DNA of 64,000 nt from Cryomorphaceae bacterium (GCA_027485415.1 JAIXRC010000133.1:25613-89612); one strand, 5' to 3'; shown: positions 1-9,201, counted from the stretch's first letter. Notes: generated by a model not told the origin, from the sequence alone. Program-made: numbers and translations.

Positions 1-1095
1 GTACATAACCCCTTGATTCATCGTTGCTCCCACCCACGGATCTGCGTAAAAACTAGAGGTTACGTAAACGCCTGTTGGGGTAATTCCTGCAGGTATGGTT
101 GCTTGCAAGCTGTCAACGTTATAAGTAGGCGTTAAACACGAATTCATATAGCCCCCAGCCCAAGTGGCGGTTGGACCACCCACCAATGGGTCGATGGTAA
201 TGGGGTAAACGCGCTCGGCATCGTTGAACCATGAGGCAGCAATACCGATGGTTAAACGGTACTCATTGCTTTCGCCTATTTGCTGGAAACTCATGGATCC
301 TTGATGATAGTTCATGGACGCGTCGTAGGCAAATGGAGCGAATATTTTTCCACAGGGCTTTTGGGTTGCACGGTCTACGACGATGATGTTCGCACCGTAA
401 GCGAGACCATCAATGAACAAGGCTCCTCGAGAACCCCGAACGTTAATTCCTTCCATTTCATAGGACTTCAAAGACTCGTACTGGAGTTCATAACCCTTGG
501 GCAATACCACGGTTTCCTCTACGGTAAAATATTGGGGGTCGTTTAAGGTTACCGGTGCGTTGACCAGCACGTTGCTTTTCACTCGGTCTTCCGAGAAGAT
601 GAGCTGTTGGGTATAGTTTCCTTGACGGATTTCACAACCCGTACCCCTTACATCAGCGTTTCCGAGCGACACTTTGGGCATAGGGACGCCGTTATACTGC
701 CGGTTTTTACCCAAGAGCAACGTTGAGCCCTTATTGTCCAAGCTGATGGTGTAGGTTCCGTCGTGGTTAAGGTGCGTAGGGTAAGCTTGTTGTTGGGCCG
801 ACCATCCGTTCGTTGATGGACTCAAACCGGATTTAATCGGTTGCAATTCCCCGTTTTTATCCAAATAATGAATGGGTTTTTTGCTGAACACACCTTTAGT
901 GTTGCCTTTTTCATCTTTGAAATGGCTGGAATAAAGGGTTCGTTGGCTCGTTAATTCCGTCCACACACGTCCTTGTTCTTCCATCATCAAAGAGCTGTCG
1001 TTTCCTTTAACTAAAGGGGTAGATTCTACATAACGCTGTGCATTGACCAGAGTAAACGCAGAAAAAATGAAGAGTAGTAGTAGGTTGTTTTTCAT
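1..1095 (-). CDS. Secreted cell-surface protein, 3'-truncated by the window edge (probable T9SS cargo)
   Basis: An open frame of 365 codons runs without a stop from an ATG at 1095 to base 1; the ORF track omits it because no stop lies inside the window. It begins with a signal peptide (MKNNLLLLFIFSAFTLVNAQ). The mature region contains strand-rich text such as FSKKPIHYLDKNGELQ and ends with the phrase VYPITIDPLVGGPTATW. I recall this phrase from large secreted Bacteroidota proteins that carry a C-terminal sorting domain, but that domain would lie outside the window. The start overlaps the stop of the upstream membrane-protein gene by one base (TAATG), which suggests translational coupling. Secretion is well supported; the T9SS assignment is inference and the function is unknown. 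Confidence 0.85.
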   Translation of the reverse strand, partial: MKNNLLLLFIFSAFTLVNAQRYVESTPLVKGNDSSLMMEEQGRVWTELTSQRTLYSSHFKDEKGNTKGVFSKKPIHYLDKNGELQPIKSGLSPSTNGWSAQQQAYPTHLNHDGTYTISLDNKGSTLLLGKNRQYNGVPMPKVSLGNADVRGTGCEIRQGNYTQQLIFSEDRVKSNVLVNAPVTLNDPQYFTVEETVVLPKGYELQYESLKSYEMEGINVRGSRGALFIDGLAYGANIIVVDRATQKPCGKIFAPFAYDASMNYHQGSMSFQQIGESNEYRLTIGIAASWFNDAERVYPITIDPLVGGPTATWAGGYMNSCLTPTYNVDSLQATIPAGITPTGVYVTSSFYADPWVGATMNQGVMY

Positions 1096-1529
1096 TAATT
1101 CGATGATTCAAGGTGAATGATTTTCCCCCCGCTTTTACCCACTTCGTATCCAAGGTAACACGTCAAAAGACTTGAGGCTAAAACCACCCAAAAAAGAAAT
1201 TTTCTCAATGAGTAACTCATCCAGGAGGCCCAAATAGCTACGACAGAAATCGCTCCTAAGGCGGCATTAACCCAGAGCAAAAGCTCTGCTTTTTCTTCGT
1301 GTTCGTGAATTACATGATGGCTTATTTTGGGGTATAATTGTTCAACCGCCTCCTCAGCACCTTCTCCGCTGTTGAGCGCCAAAAAAGTACTAATAGCGGT
1401 AAGAATAAAAAAGAAATAGCCGGTGCGCTTGACTAATTCGGAAGAATAAATCATTCCGAGGATAATAAGGATGATTCCCGCTATGGGAAAAATGATGGGA
1501 AAATGGTTTACGAGGTTGTGAAACTGCAT
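1095..1529 (-). CDS. Small four-helix integral membrane protein (DUF2231-like)
   Basis: The 144-residue product opens with MQFHNLVNHFPIIFPIAG, which resembles the HxxxxHFPI start of DUF2231 membrane proteins. It has about four hydrophobic helices (near residues 8-27, 35-50, 82-101 and 110-128) and a His/Glu-rich loop between the second and third (HHVIHEHEEKAE) that could bind metal or heme. It is the first gene of a two-gene minus-strand unit, its stop overlapping the ATG of the secreted protein downstream. Membrane location is clear. The family assignment is from memory of the motif, and no specific role can be stated. Confidence 0.8.
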   Translation of the reverse strand: MQFHNLVNHFPIIFPIAGIILIILGMIYSSELVKRTGYFFFILTAISTFLALNSGEGAEEAVEQLYPKISHHVIHEHEEKAELLLWVNAALGAISVVAIWASWMSYSLRKFLFWVVLASSLLTCYLGYEVGKSGGKIIHLESSN

Positions 1530-1609
1530 TAAATTAATTTGAAAAGCAAGTTACGAAAATAATTAAAAAAACCCGACTTTTTCATAGGCCTCTTTTCACC
1601 TCAAAACCC

Positions 1610-1617
1610 TATTTTTG
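1610..1617 (+). promoter_or_regulatory. Bacteroidota -7 element upstream of asnS
   Basis: TATTTTTG matches TAnnTTTG. It ends only 8 bases before the asnS ATG, so the mRNA would have almost no leader. No clear TTG -33 element is visible. Confidence 0.55.
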
Positions 1618-1625
1618 TAACCATT

Positions 1626-3068
1626 ATGGGTGTTTCAATAAAAGAATTACTGCTTCAAAGCACACAAGTGGTTGGTTCTACCATAACCGTACAAGGTTGG
1701 GTTAGGGCCTTTCGAAGCAATCGTTTTCTACAAATCAATGATGGATCAACCTTAGGTACACTCCAAGCCGTAATTGATTTTAATGCTTTTCCAGAGGAGG
1801 AATTGCGCAAACTAACTACAGCAGCGGCCGTTAAACTAAGCGGCGAGGTGGTGGAGTCTATTGGCTCCGGCCAGTCGATCGAATTGTTGGTAAAAAATTT
1901 TGAGGTCTTAGGTCTGGCGGCAGCGGATGACGTTCAGAGAACTGTTATGCAGCCCAAGCGCCACAGTTTAGACTTTTTGAGAGAACAAGCACATTTCCGA
2001 TTTCGAACCAATACGTTTGGAGCGGTTTTTAGAATTCGCCACTCGGTTTCCTACGCAATTCACCATTATTTTCACACCCACGGGTTTTATTACCTGAATA
2101 CCCCCATTGTTACCGGATCCGATGCAGAAGGTGCTGGAGAAATGTTCCGTGTAACGACGCTTGACGCCCAAAACCCACCACTTACCGAGGAAGGAAAGGT
2201 GGATTTTAGCCAAGACTTTTTTGGGAAACCGGTGAATTTAACCGTGTCGGGTCAATTGGAGGCAGAACTTGCAGCCTTAGCCCTTGGCAAAGTTTACACC
2301 TTTGGCCCCACTTTTAGAGCCGAAAACTCCAATACTTCGAGACACCTCGCTGAGTTTTGGATGATCGAGCCCGAAGTTGCGTTTAATGACCTCCAAGCAA
2401 ACATGGATTTAACCGAGGATTTCCTGAAGTTTATTTGCCGATTTGTGCTGGAGAATTGTCAAGAAGATCTACAGTTTTTAAACGACCGAGATCAGCAAGA
2501 ACAGGCGCAAAAGCCTCAGCACGAGCGCAACGAGTTGTCGTTGATAGAACGCATCCAATTTGTGGTTGAAAATCCTTTCAAGCGTTTAACCTACACCGAA
2601 GCGATCGAAGTATTGAAAAATTCCAACCACTACAAAAAGAAAAAATTTCAGTACGACGTGGAGTGGGGTATCGATTTGCAAAGCGAGCACGAACGGTATT
2701 TAGTTGAAAAGGAATTCAAATGCCCTGTAATTTTGACCGATTATCCCGCCGAGATTAAAGCGTTTTATATGCGTTCCAATGACGACGGAAAAACGGTTGC
2801 GGCCATGGATGTGTTGTTCCCAGGAATTGGAGAAATCGTGGGGGGATCACAGCGTGAAGAACGGCTGGAGGTCTTGCAGCTGAAATGCGCCGCGTTTGGA
2901 ATACCCGAAGAGGAATTGTGGTGGTACATGGATACGCGACGCATTGGAACGGTGCCTCACGCAGGATTCGGCTTGGGCTTGGAACGCATGATCATGTTTG
3001 TCACGGGAATGACCAATATCCGGGATGTGATTCCCTTCCCAAGAACCCCTTTGAATGCTTCGTTTTAA
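1626..3068 (+). CDS. asnS: Asparagine--tRNA ligase
   Basis: The 480-residue class IIb aminoacyl-tRNA synthetase charges tRNA-Asn with asparagine in the cytoplasm. The N-terminal OB-fold anticodon-binding domain (about residues 17-105, TVQGWVRAFRSNRFLQIND) is followed by the catalytic core. Motif 2 is FRAENSNTSRHLAEFWMIEPE, whose ...E.W.IEPE form is typical of AsnRS rather than AspRS. Motif 3 is GFGLGLERMIMF near the C-terminus. Length is normal for the family. The stop overlaps the rpoN start by one base (TAATG), so the two are probably translationally coupled. Together with cysS, ileS and lysS it is one of four synthetases in the window. Confidence 0.98.
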   Translation: MGVSIKELLLQSTQVVGSTITVQGWVRAFRSNRFLQINDGSTLGTLQAVIDFNAFPEEELRKLTTAAAVKLSGEVVESIGSGQSIELLVKNFEVLGLAAADDVQRTVMQPKRHSLDFLREQAHFRFRTNTFGAVFRIRHSVSYAIHHYFHTHGFYYLNTPIVTGSDAEGAGEMFRVTTLDAQNPPLTEEGKVDFSQDFFGKPVNLTVSGQLEAELAALALGKVYTFGPTFRAENSNTSRHLAEFWMIEPEVAFNDLQANMDLTEDFLKFICRFVLENCQEDLQFLNDRDQQEQAQKPQHERNELSLIERIQFVVENPFKRLTYTEAIEVLKNSNHYKKKKFQYDVEWGIDLQSEHERYLVEKEFKCPVILTDYPAEIKAFYMRSNDDGKTVAAMDVLFPGIGEIVGGSQREERLEVLQLKCAAFGIPEEELWWYMDTRRIGTVPHAGFGLGLERMIMFVTGMTNIRDVIPFPRTPLNASF

Positions 3069-4501
3069 TGGCACTTAAGCAACAATTTACCCAACGACAG
3101 GACCTGCGTTTATCGCCGCAGCAAATTCAATTGATGAAATTGCTGCAAATACCTGCGGCGGAATTGGACCAGCGCATTCAACAGGAAATCGAGGAAAATC
3201 CCGCCTTGGAGCAAGGCGAAGATGAAACCCAAGAATCCTTGGATAGCGAAGAGTCTGGTGCCGACGAGGAAGCTTTTGATTTCTCGGAATATTTCGATGA
3301 AGATTCAGCGGATTATAAAACGCAGGTGAACAATCATTCCAAAGATGACGAGGAGCGGAGCGTCCCTATTTCGGGGGAAAACACCTTTCAAGACCGGTTA
3401 ATGGAGCAATTGCAGTGGAACGAACTCAGCGAGGAAGAGCTTACGATCGCGGAGGTCATTGTTGGAAACCTGGACGAGTCGGGATATTTAAACCGATCCC
3501 TGGAGGCCTTGGTAGACGACTTGGCCTTTCATTACAATGTTAGTGTTACCGAACAAGAAGTGTTGGGTGTTTTGCATCAAATTCAAGAATTGGATCCCGC
3601 CGGGGTAGGAGCTCGGACCTTGCAAGAGTGTCTATTACTTCAAGCGCAGCGAAGAAACGACGGCAGTCGGTTGAAATATCTGGTGGTGAAGGCCTTGAAA
3701 GATTGTTTTGAGGCGTTTACCAAAAAGCATTACGACAAAATGGCGTTGAAGCTTAAAATCGAGGAGGATGAGTTAAAACAAGTAATCAATGAAGTTCTGA
3801 AATTAAATCCCAAACCAGGAGGTTCCGTTAAAGGAAATGATAAGGCTGTGCAGCAGGTTATTCCAGATTTCATACTTAACGAAGTGGATGGTGTTTTCGA
3901 TTTGACCTTGAACGCGCGCAATGCTCCAGATTTAAAAATCAGCCGAGAATATCAAACTTTAATGCGCACATTTTCTGAGGGGGCTAAAACGTCAAAAAGC
4001 GATAAACAAGCCTTGACGTTTGTTAAGCACAAAGTGGAGTCTGCAAAAGGGTTCATTGATGCAATCAAGCAGCGCCATGAAACCCTCTACCTTACGATGA
4101 GTGCTATTTTAGAATACCAAGAAGCATTTTTCCTTACAGGGGATAACACGAAATTAAGGCCCATGATTTTGAAGGATATCGCGGATCGGGTTCAGATGGA
4201 TATTTCCACGATTTCTCGTGTTGCCAACAGCAAGCATGTTCAAACAAACCATGGTATTTACCTTCTTAAAAATCTATTCTCCGAAGCAATGACAACCGAT
4301 ACGGGTGAAGAAGTTTCGTCGCGTGAAGTGAAACAAATTTTAAGGGAGGCCATAGAAAAAGAAGATAAAAAAGCGCCCATTCCCGATGAAAAGTTAATGG
4401 CCATCTTGAATGAAAAAGGATATAACATTGCCCGAAGAACGGTTGCTAAATATCGGGAACAGTTGAATATTCCCGTTGCCCGGCTCAGAAAAGAACTCTA
4501 A
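3068..4501 (+). CDS. rpoN: RNA polymerase sigma-54 factor
   Basis: The track ORF starts at 2885 inside asnS; the true start is the ATG at 3068, giving 477 residues. Region I is the glutamine-rich helix FTQRQDLRLSPQQIQLMKLL, which binds activators. An acidic linker follows (about residues 45-100), then the core-binding domain, and the RpoN box ARRTVAKYRE sits near the C-terminus for recognition of the -24 element. Sigma-54 requires AAA+ enhancer-binding activators; none is encoded in the window. The gene overlaps asnS by one base and is followed 1 bp later by a membrane-protein gene, so the three probably share a transcript. Confidence 0.97.
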   Translation: MALKQQFTQRQDLRLSPQQIQLMKLLQIPAAELDQRIQQEIEENPALEQGEDETQESLDSEESGADEEAFDFSEYFDEDSADYKTQVNNHSKDDEERSVPISGENTFQDRLMEQLQWNELSEEELTIAEVIVGNLDESGYLNRSLEALVDDLAFHYNVSVTEQEVLGVLHQIQELDPAGVGARTLQECLLLQAQRRNDGSRLKYLVVKALKDCFEAFTKKHYDKMALKLKIEEDELKQVINEVLKLNPKPGGSVKGNDKAVQQVIPDFILNEVDGVFDLTLNARNAPDLKISREYQTLMRTFSEGAKTSKSDKQALTFVKHKVESAKGFIDAIKQRHETLYLTMSAILEYQEAFFLTGDNTKLRPMILKDIADRVQMDISTISRVANSKHVQTNHGIYLLKNLFSEAMTTDTGEEVSSREVKQILREAIEKEDKKAPIPDEKLMAILNEKGYNIARRTVAKYREQLNIPVARLRKEL

Positions 4502-4502
4502 T

Positions 4503-5150
4503 ATGAAGGGTTCAGCGAAAATTATTACCTGGTTATCCCTTCCCTTGTATATTCCGGTTGTGGCCTTACTGATCGTATTGTATGCCCCTGTAAAACCTTT
4601 GGATTTTAGCGAGCTGGTGTTATTTCAAATACCGCAAAAGGTCAAAGCGATTTTGCTACTAATATTTACGCTTTTTTATATCGTTGCGCCGGGAATATCC
4701 TTCCTTGGATTGCAGCGCATGAAGGTTATATCCACGGTAGAAATGGAAGAACGAAAGGAACGAAACTTGCCTTTGGTGATTATGTTACTTTATGGAACCA
4801 TGCTGTTTTTTTTATTGCGACAAAGCGACCCTCAGAACTTACTTCCAGAGGCTATTTACGCCATAATTGTTTCGGGGGTATGTTTGAATTTTACTGCGTT
4901 AATCGCGAATTACTGGTTCAAACTTTCCTTGCATACGGCGGGAACGGGATTTTTATTTGGGTTTGTGTTTTGGTTTTCCCAACAGCACGACCCCCCATTA
5001 ATTTATACGCTTGAAACTATTTTGATTTGTGCCTTTCTGGTTTTTTCAGCGAGGTGGATTTTAGGCAAACACAGCTTGTTGGAGCTGGTTTCAGGGATCC
5101 TTATTGCTTCAACGCAAACATGGTTGGTTTGCCATATCTTTTACGGTTAA
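4503..5150 (+). CDS. PAP2-like integral membrane protein
   Basis: The track start at 4476 lies inside rpoN; MKGSAKIITWL at 4503, one base after the rpoN stop, is preferred and gives 215 residues. The protein has about six hydrophobic helices. Degenerate PAP2 phosphatase motifs are visible: SLHTAG in the position of PSGH, and ARWILGKHSLLELVSG resembling the SR-x5-H-x3-D signature, with Ala and Glu replacing Ser and Asp. It may therefore be a lipid phosphatase relative with altered catalytic residues. Activity cannot be claimed. It converges on glmS with a 20-bp gap. Confidence 0.75.
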   Translation: MKGSAKIITWLSLPLYIPVVALLIVLYAPVKPLDFSELVLFQIPQKVKAILLLIFTLFYIVAPGISFLGLQRMKVISTVEMEERKERNLPLVIMLLYGTMLFFLLRQSDPQNLLPEAIYAIIVSGVCLNFTALIANYWFKLSLHTAGTGFLFGFVFWFSQQHDPPLIYTLETILICAFLVFSARWILGKHSLLELVSGILIASTQTWLVCHIFYG

Positions 5151-5170
5151 ATGGTCGAGGACCAAGGGGA

Positions 5171-7015
5171 CTACTCCACCGTCACCGATTTCGCTAAATT
5201 TCTCGGTTGGTCTACGTTGCAACCGCGCATTACAGCGATAAAATAAGAAAGCAATTGCAATGGAACAGTCGCTAATAGAGGAACCAAAACCTCATCGGCC
5301 GCTGGGATTTCAATCACATGGTCCGCCATGGCCTTTACATGGGTGTCACCCTCGGTCACAATAGCAATGATTTTTCCTTTCCTGGCCTTCACTTCTTGAA
5401 TGTTAGAAACCACCTTTTCATAGGAATTTCCTTGCGTAGCGATCACAAACACCGGCATGTTTTCGTCAATTAAGGCAATCGGGCCGTGCTTCATTTCAGC
5501 TGCAGGATAGCCTTCCGCGTGAATATAGGAAATCTCCTTCAGTTTAAGCGCGCCCTCTAACGCAACGGGGAACGAGGACCCTCTGCCAAGGTATAAGGCG
5601 TTAGACGCGTCCTTATAGGCTTTTGAGATAGACTCAACGTGGTCGTTCTTCGCCAGAATTTGTTTTACTTTTTCCGGAATGGCTTCAAGTTCAGATAACA
5701 GCTCATGGAAGCGGGATTGACTTATCGTTCCTTTTTTATGGGCCAATTGCAAGGCCATTAAGGTGAGAATTGTTACTTGTGCCGTAAATGCTTTCGTAGA
5801 CGCCACGCCAATTTCAGGGCCAGCATGCGTATAGTAGCCCGCATCGGTAATACGTGAAATAGAGGATCCCACGACGTTACAGATACCAAGAATGGTTGCG
5901 CCTTTACTTTTAGCAAGTTCAAGGGCCGCAAGGGTGTCTGCCGTTTCCCCTGACTGAGAAATGGCAATCACCACATCGTTTTCATGGATAATGGGATTTC
6001 GATAACGGAATTCACTCGCGTATTCTACTTCCACATTAATTCGTGCTAAGTCTTCCAGTAAATATTCTCCCACCAATCCGGCGTGCCAAGATGTTCCACA
6101 GGCTACAATAATCAAGCGATTTGCTTGAATCATTTTCTGCTCATAGTCGCGGATTCCACCCAAGGAAATCCATCCTTTTTCTGCGTTTAAGCGCCCTCTA
6201 AAACAATCGTGTATCGAACGCGGCTGCTCGTGAATTTCTTTTAACATGAAATGCTCGTAGCCTCCCTTTTCTAGGGCTTCAAGCTCTAATTCTAATTTTT
6301 GAATGTAGGGTGTTTTGGGTTGGTCTCCAATGTTATACAGCTTCAATCCTTCCTTGCGATCGATTACAGCAATCTCCTCGTCTTCCATATAGACCACATT
6401 CTTGGTGTACTCTACGATGGGGGAGGCATCGGATGCACAAAAATATTCGCCGTTTTCTCCAATCCCTACTACAAGTGGGCTGCTTTTTCTTGCCGCCACA
6501 AGTCGGTCGGGAAAATCAGGGGATATCGCCACAATTGCATAGGCCCCAACCACATGGTTCAGCGCAATTCGTAGGGCTTCGCCATACCATACGCCTTCTA
6601 CTTTGGAAATATCGTCCACCAAATGAACTAATACTTCGGTATCTGTTTCACTGCGAAAGCTATATCCTTTGTTGATTAGTTCCTTTTTTATGGCATCGTA
6701 GTTTTCAATAATCCCATTGTGAATAAGCGCAATTTTTCCGTCGGAGGAATAATGGGGATGGGCATTAATGTCGTTGGGCTCACCGTGGGTTGCCCAACGG
6801 GTATGGCCTATTCCAGCGGTTCCTTGAACGCTTTCTTGCGCAATTAACGCCTCGAGATTCGACACTTTTCCTTGTTTCTTGTAGACGCTAAGCGCGCCAT
6901 TGTTTGAAATAGCGATACCCGCAGAGTCGTATCCGCGGTACTCTAAGCGTTTTAATCCTTTAATAATGATGGGATACGCCTCTTTATGACCAATGTATGC
7001 AACAATTCCGCACAT
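5171..7015 (-). CDS. glmS: Glutamine--fructose-6-phosphate aminotransferase (isomerizing)
   Basis: The 614-residue enzyme makes glucosamine-6-phosphate, the entry point for peptidoglycan and lipid A amino sugars. The N-terminal Ntn glutaminase domain starts with the catalytic cysteine (MCGIVAYIG) and contains RWATHGEPNDINAHPH. Two SIS isomerase domains follow: CGTSWHAG and SQSGETADT in the first, GRGSSFPVALEGALKLKE in the second. The C-terminus NLAKSVTVE is the conserved family tail. It is the last gene of a minus-strand run after the GT5 synthase and the DUF4270 lipoprotein, with only 2 bp between it and the latter. No glmS ribozyme-like leader is possible at that spacing. Confidence 0.98.
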   Translation of the reverse strand: MCGIVAYIGHKEAYPIIIKGLKRLEYRGYDSAGIAISNNGALSVYKKQGKVSNLEALIAQESVQGTAGIGHTRWATHGEPNDINAHPHYSSDGKIALIHNGIIENYDAIKKELINKGYSFRSETDTEVLVHLVDDISKVEGVWYGEALRIALNHVVGAYAIVAISPDFPDRLVAARKSSPLVVGIGENGEYFCASDASPIVEYTKNVVYMEDEEIAVIDRKEGLKLYNIGDQPKTPYIQKLELELEALEKGGYEHFMLKEIHEQPRSIHDCFRGRLNAEKGWISLGGIRDYEQKMIQANRLIIVACGTSWHAGLVGEYLLEDLARINVEVEYASEFRYRNPIIHENDVVIAISQSGETADTLAALELAKSKGATILGICNVVGSSISRITDAGYYTHAGPEIGVASTKAFTAQVTILTLMALQLAHKKGTISQSRFHELLSELEAIPEKVKQILAKNDHVESISKAYKDASNALYLGRGSSFPVALEGALKLKEISYIHAEGYPAAEMKHGPIALIDENMPVFVIATQGNSYEKVVSNIQEVKARKGKIIAIVTEGDTHVKAMADHVIEIPAADEVLVPLLATVPLQLLSYFIAVMRGCNVDQPRNLAKSVTVE

Positions 7016-7017
7016 AA

Positions 7018-8292
7018 CTAAAAATTCGTGTAGGTAATAATGATTTTAGGACGCATCTTGTTAAGGGTGTTTTGTCCATTAAAGATAATCCGTTCTGCGG
7101 AATTAACGAAGAATCGAGGAGAAACTATTAATCCGGTGTTTTCAATATCTTGGTTGATGACGGCTTGAACGTATTGTTTCACGTCGGCCGTAAATTCTTT
7201 TTTTGATTCAGAGTAAGCCCCAGTTACCCCCGTGTTGATGTATCCTTGCGAGGCAGCTGATTTTTTGGTGGCAAAGCTAACCAATGCCCCAGGCTTGTAT
7301 TTGTTTCCGATGGCATATTGAATAGGAAGATGGATTTCCGCCCGATGGATTAATTGATTTTTGGTGAATTTTTCTAAGCCAGGAATCACAATCTTCGAAC
7401 GAACACCAAAAGCCTGAGCATAAAACTCTTTCATTCCCACGGAAGGGTTGTTGTTCACCGTTTCAACGGGAGTATTGTTGCGGTTGATGTCAACATGGGA
7501 GAAATCTGCACATATGGAATTCATTAGAAAATCATAGGTTTTTGACGTTCCTGCTTGACGGTAATAAATGGTAAGTTTTGTGCCGGGGTCGTTGAGGTTG
7601 AAGTAAAACACCCCCCCCTGACCATTGGACACCGAAGGATTGTTGACTCGGACATAAAGTCCTTTGAAATAATTTTGAAACGCGTCATTGGAGGCAAAAG
7701 CCCCGCTTCCATTGCTGGCTGCCGCAATGAATTGTTTGGCGAGCAGGGTGTCTAAATAAATCCTGAGCTGTGCCTGAACGCTGTCTTGTCCAATGAGGTT
7801 ATAATTCAACGGGTCTGGTGTAATAAGGCTTCGATTGGGGTCGACCAAGGATGTTGAGGAGTGGGCAATATGGCTGAATGAATAGTAAGTTGAGTCATTG
7901 TACATGGGGGCGCTCACTTCGAACACTTCAAAAGTTTGAGCCGATAAATCACCGTAATATCCTGCGTATTCCAAACCTAAGACCATCGAATCCACCACAA
8001 TTTCATTGATGTTGCCAAAATCGGGGTTAGTTCCTGTAATCCGAAGCTGAGTGTAAAATGATGCATTAAAATCTCCGAACACCGGGTCTTTGTATTGGCC
8101 CAGAACAACGTTGGAAACGTTGTCGGTTATCACGGAGTCTTCAATAAGGACCGATGAAGCAAGGTAAAAGGTATCGGTGGTAATTCCGTTTAAATATTGG
8201 TTGGAATTCAATAAGTCTTTACCCAGGGTGTTTTCCTTTTTGCGGCAAGCAACCACAGCAATAAGAATGGAAAGAAAAACCAACCAACGCAT
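7018..8292 (-). CDS. DUF4270 family lipoprotein
   Basis: This 424-residue protein has a lipoprotein signal peptide ending at a lipobox-type cysteine (VVACRKKENTLG). Text such as GKDLLNSNQYLNGITTDTF is characteristic of DUF4270, a Bacteroidota family commonly encoded beside the glycogen synthase gene. It is likely anchored in the outer membrane or periplasm. The gene is 9 bp downstream of the GT5 synthase and 2 bp upstream of glmS, so the three form one transcription unit. The C-terminal half is rich in predicted beta strands. No enzymatic motif is recognised and its role is unknown. Confidence 0.9.
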   Translation of the reverse strand: MRWLVFLSILIAVVACRKKENTLGKDLLNSNQYLNGITTDTFYLASSVLIEDSVITDNVSNVVLGQYKDPVFGDFNASFYTQLRITGTNPDFGNINEIVVDSMVLGLEYAGYYGDLSAQTFEVFEVSAPMYNDSTYYSFSHIAHSSTSLVDPNRSLITPDPLNYNLIGQDSVQAQLRIYLDTLLAKQFIAAASNGSGAFASNDAFQNYFKGLYVRVNNPSVSNGQGGVFYFNLNDPGTKLTIYYRQAGTSKTYDFLMNSICADFSHVDINRNNTPVETVNNNPSVGMKEFYAQAFGVRSKIVIPGLEKFTKNQLIHRAEIHLPIQYAIGNKYKPGALVSFATKKSAASQGYINTGVTGAYSESKKEFTADVKQYVQAVINQDIENTGLIVSPRFFVNSAERIIFNGQNTLNKMRPKIIITYTNF

Positions 8293-8301
8293 ATTAACGC
8301 T

Positions 8302-9126
8302 TTATTTTACTGCGACCTTAGCATCGATGATACCATCAAAAAAAGAGGAGAAAGCCTTCGCTTGATGTTCTTCCTCTACATACTCCAGTTTGGGTAGATT
8401 CAAATCATCGTAAATGGTTTTGAGGGACTGATTAACCAAAGGCTCAGCCAAAGTCAATCCGTCACAATGCGACAAAACCACACGGGTAAAAGCCTCAAAA
8501 GTGGGGGTTTTCAGGGAGTCAAGAACCGATTTTGGAAAACCGTCAAATGCTAATTTTTGCGCCAATCGAACGTCCAATGTTTCTGAGAATGAGTCGTTGT
8601 ATAAGTGGTATACGACTTTGGTTTCTTTGAAATGCGGGTCTTTCTTGTAATAGTGTTTGATGTAAAGAGCCATCATGCCGGTGAACCATCCATGGCAATG
8701 AATAATATCCGGTTGCCACCCCAGTTTTTTGAGCGTCTCAAGCACACCTCTAACAAAAAACATGGAACGCTCGTCGTTGTCGGCACAAAGGCCTCCATCT
8801 TCATTTACCAAGCCTTCTTTCCTTCGAAAGAAGTCGTCGTTGTCAATGAAATACACCTGCATTTTTGCGGCGGCTACAGAAGCCACTTTAATGATCAATG
8901 GGTGGTCTTGGTCGTCGATTGAAATGTTGAGGCCTGACAAGCGAATTACTTCGTGCAATTGATGCCTGCGTTCGTTGATTAGTCCGTATCTAGGCGTGAA
9001 AACGCGAATTTCTTTTCCTTCCTCTTGCGTTGATTGAGCGATTCGAAGGCTGTGGTTCGCAATATTGGATTTGGTTAGAAAAGGAGAAATCTCTTGAGAA
9101 ACAAATAATACACGTTTTTTTTCCAT
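8302..9126 (-). CDS. glgA: Short glycogen/starch synthase (GT5 N-terminal domain only)
   Basis: The ORF-track start at 9339 crosses panC on the other strand; the start MEKKRVLFVSQEISPFLTK at 9126 fits the family and the upstream promoter, giving 274 residues. The sequence aligns in style with the N-terminal half of GT5 glycogen synthases (RVFTPRYG, IIHCHGWFTGMMALY). It is about half of the usual 480 residues and lacks the C-terminal ADP-glucose-binding Rossmann half. Such short forms are common in Flavobacteriales, where they sit beside DUF4270. Whether it is catalytically active alone is uncertain. First gene of the operon with DUF4270 and glmS. Confidence 0.88.
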   Translation of the reverse strand: MEKKRVLFVSQEISPFLTKSNIANHSLRIAQSTQEEGKEIRVFTPRYGLINERRHQLHEVIRLSGLNISIDDQDHPLIIKVASVAAAKMQVYFIDNDDFFRRKEGLVNEDGGLCADNDERSMFFVRGVLETLKKLGWQPDIIHCHGWFTGMMALYIKHYYKKDPHFKETKVVYHLYNDSFSETLDVRLAQKLAFDGFPKSVLDSLKTPTFEAFTRVVLSHCDGLTLAEPLVNQSLKTIYDDLNLPKLEYVEEEHQAKAFSSFFDGIIDAKVAVK

Positions 9127-9154
9127 AGATTTCAATTTCAAATAAATAGGGGTG

Positions 9155-9162
9155 CAAAGGTA
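9155..9162 (-). promoter_or_regulatory. -7 element for the glgA-DUF4270-glmS operon
   Basis: On the minus strand the sequence reads TACCTTTG (TAnnTTTG), 28 bases before the glgA ATG. It lies back-to-back with the panC promoter. Confidence 0.6.
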
Positions 9163-9193
9163 GGGAAAACCTATGAAAGTTCCTAAAAACACA

Positions 9194-9201
9194 TAGCTTT
9201 G
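9194..9201 (+). promoter_or_regulatory. -7 element for panC
   Basis: TAGCTTTG matches TAnnTTTG and ends 17 bases before the panC ATG. It diverges from the glgA promoter about 31 bp away. Confidence 0.55.

Noticed and set aside
280-546. 88-residue plus-strand ORF
   Set aside because: Shadow of the secreted-protein frame that runs on the minus strand through 1-1095.
5150-5171. glmS ribozyme or riboswitch
   Set aside because: glmS follows the DUF4270 gene by 2 bp, leaving no leader that could hold one.
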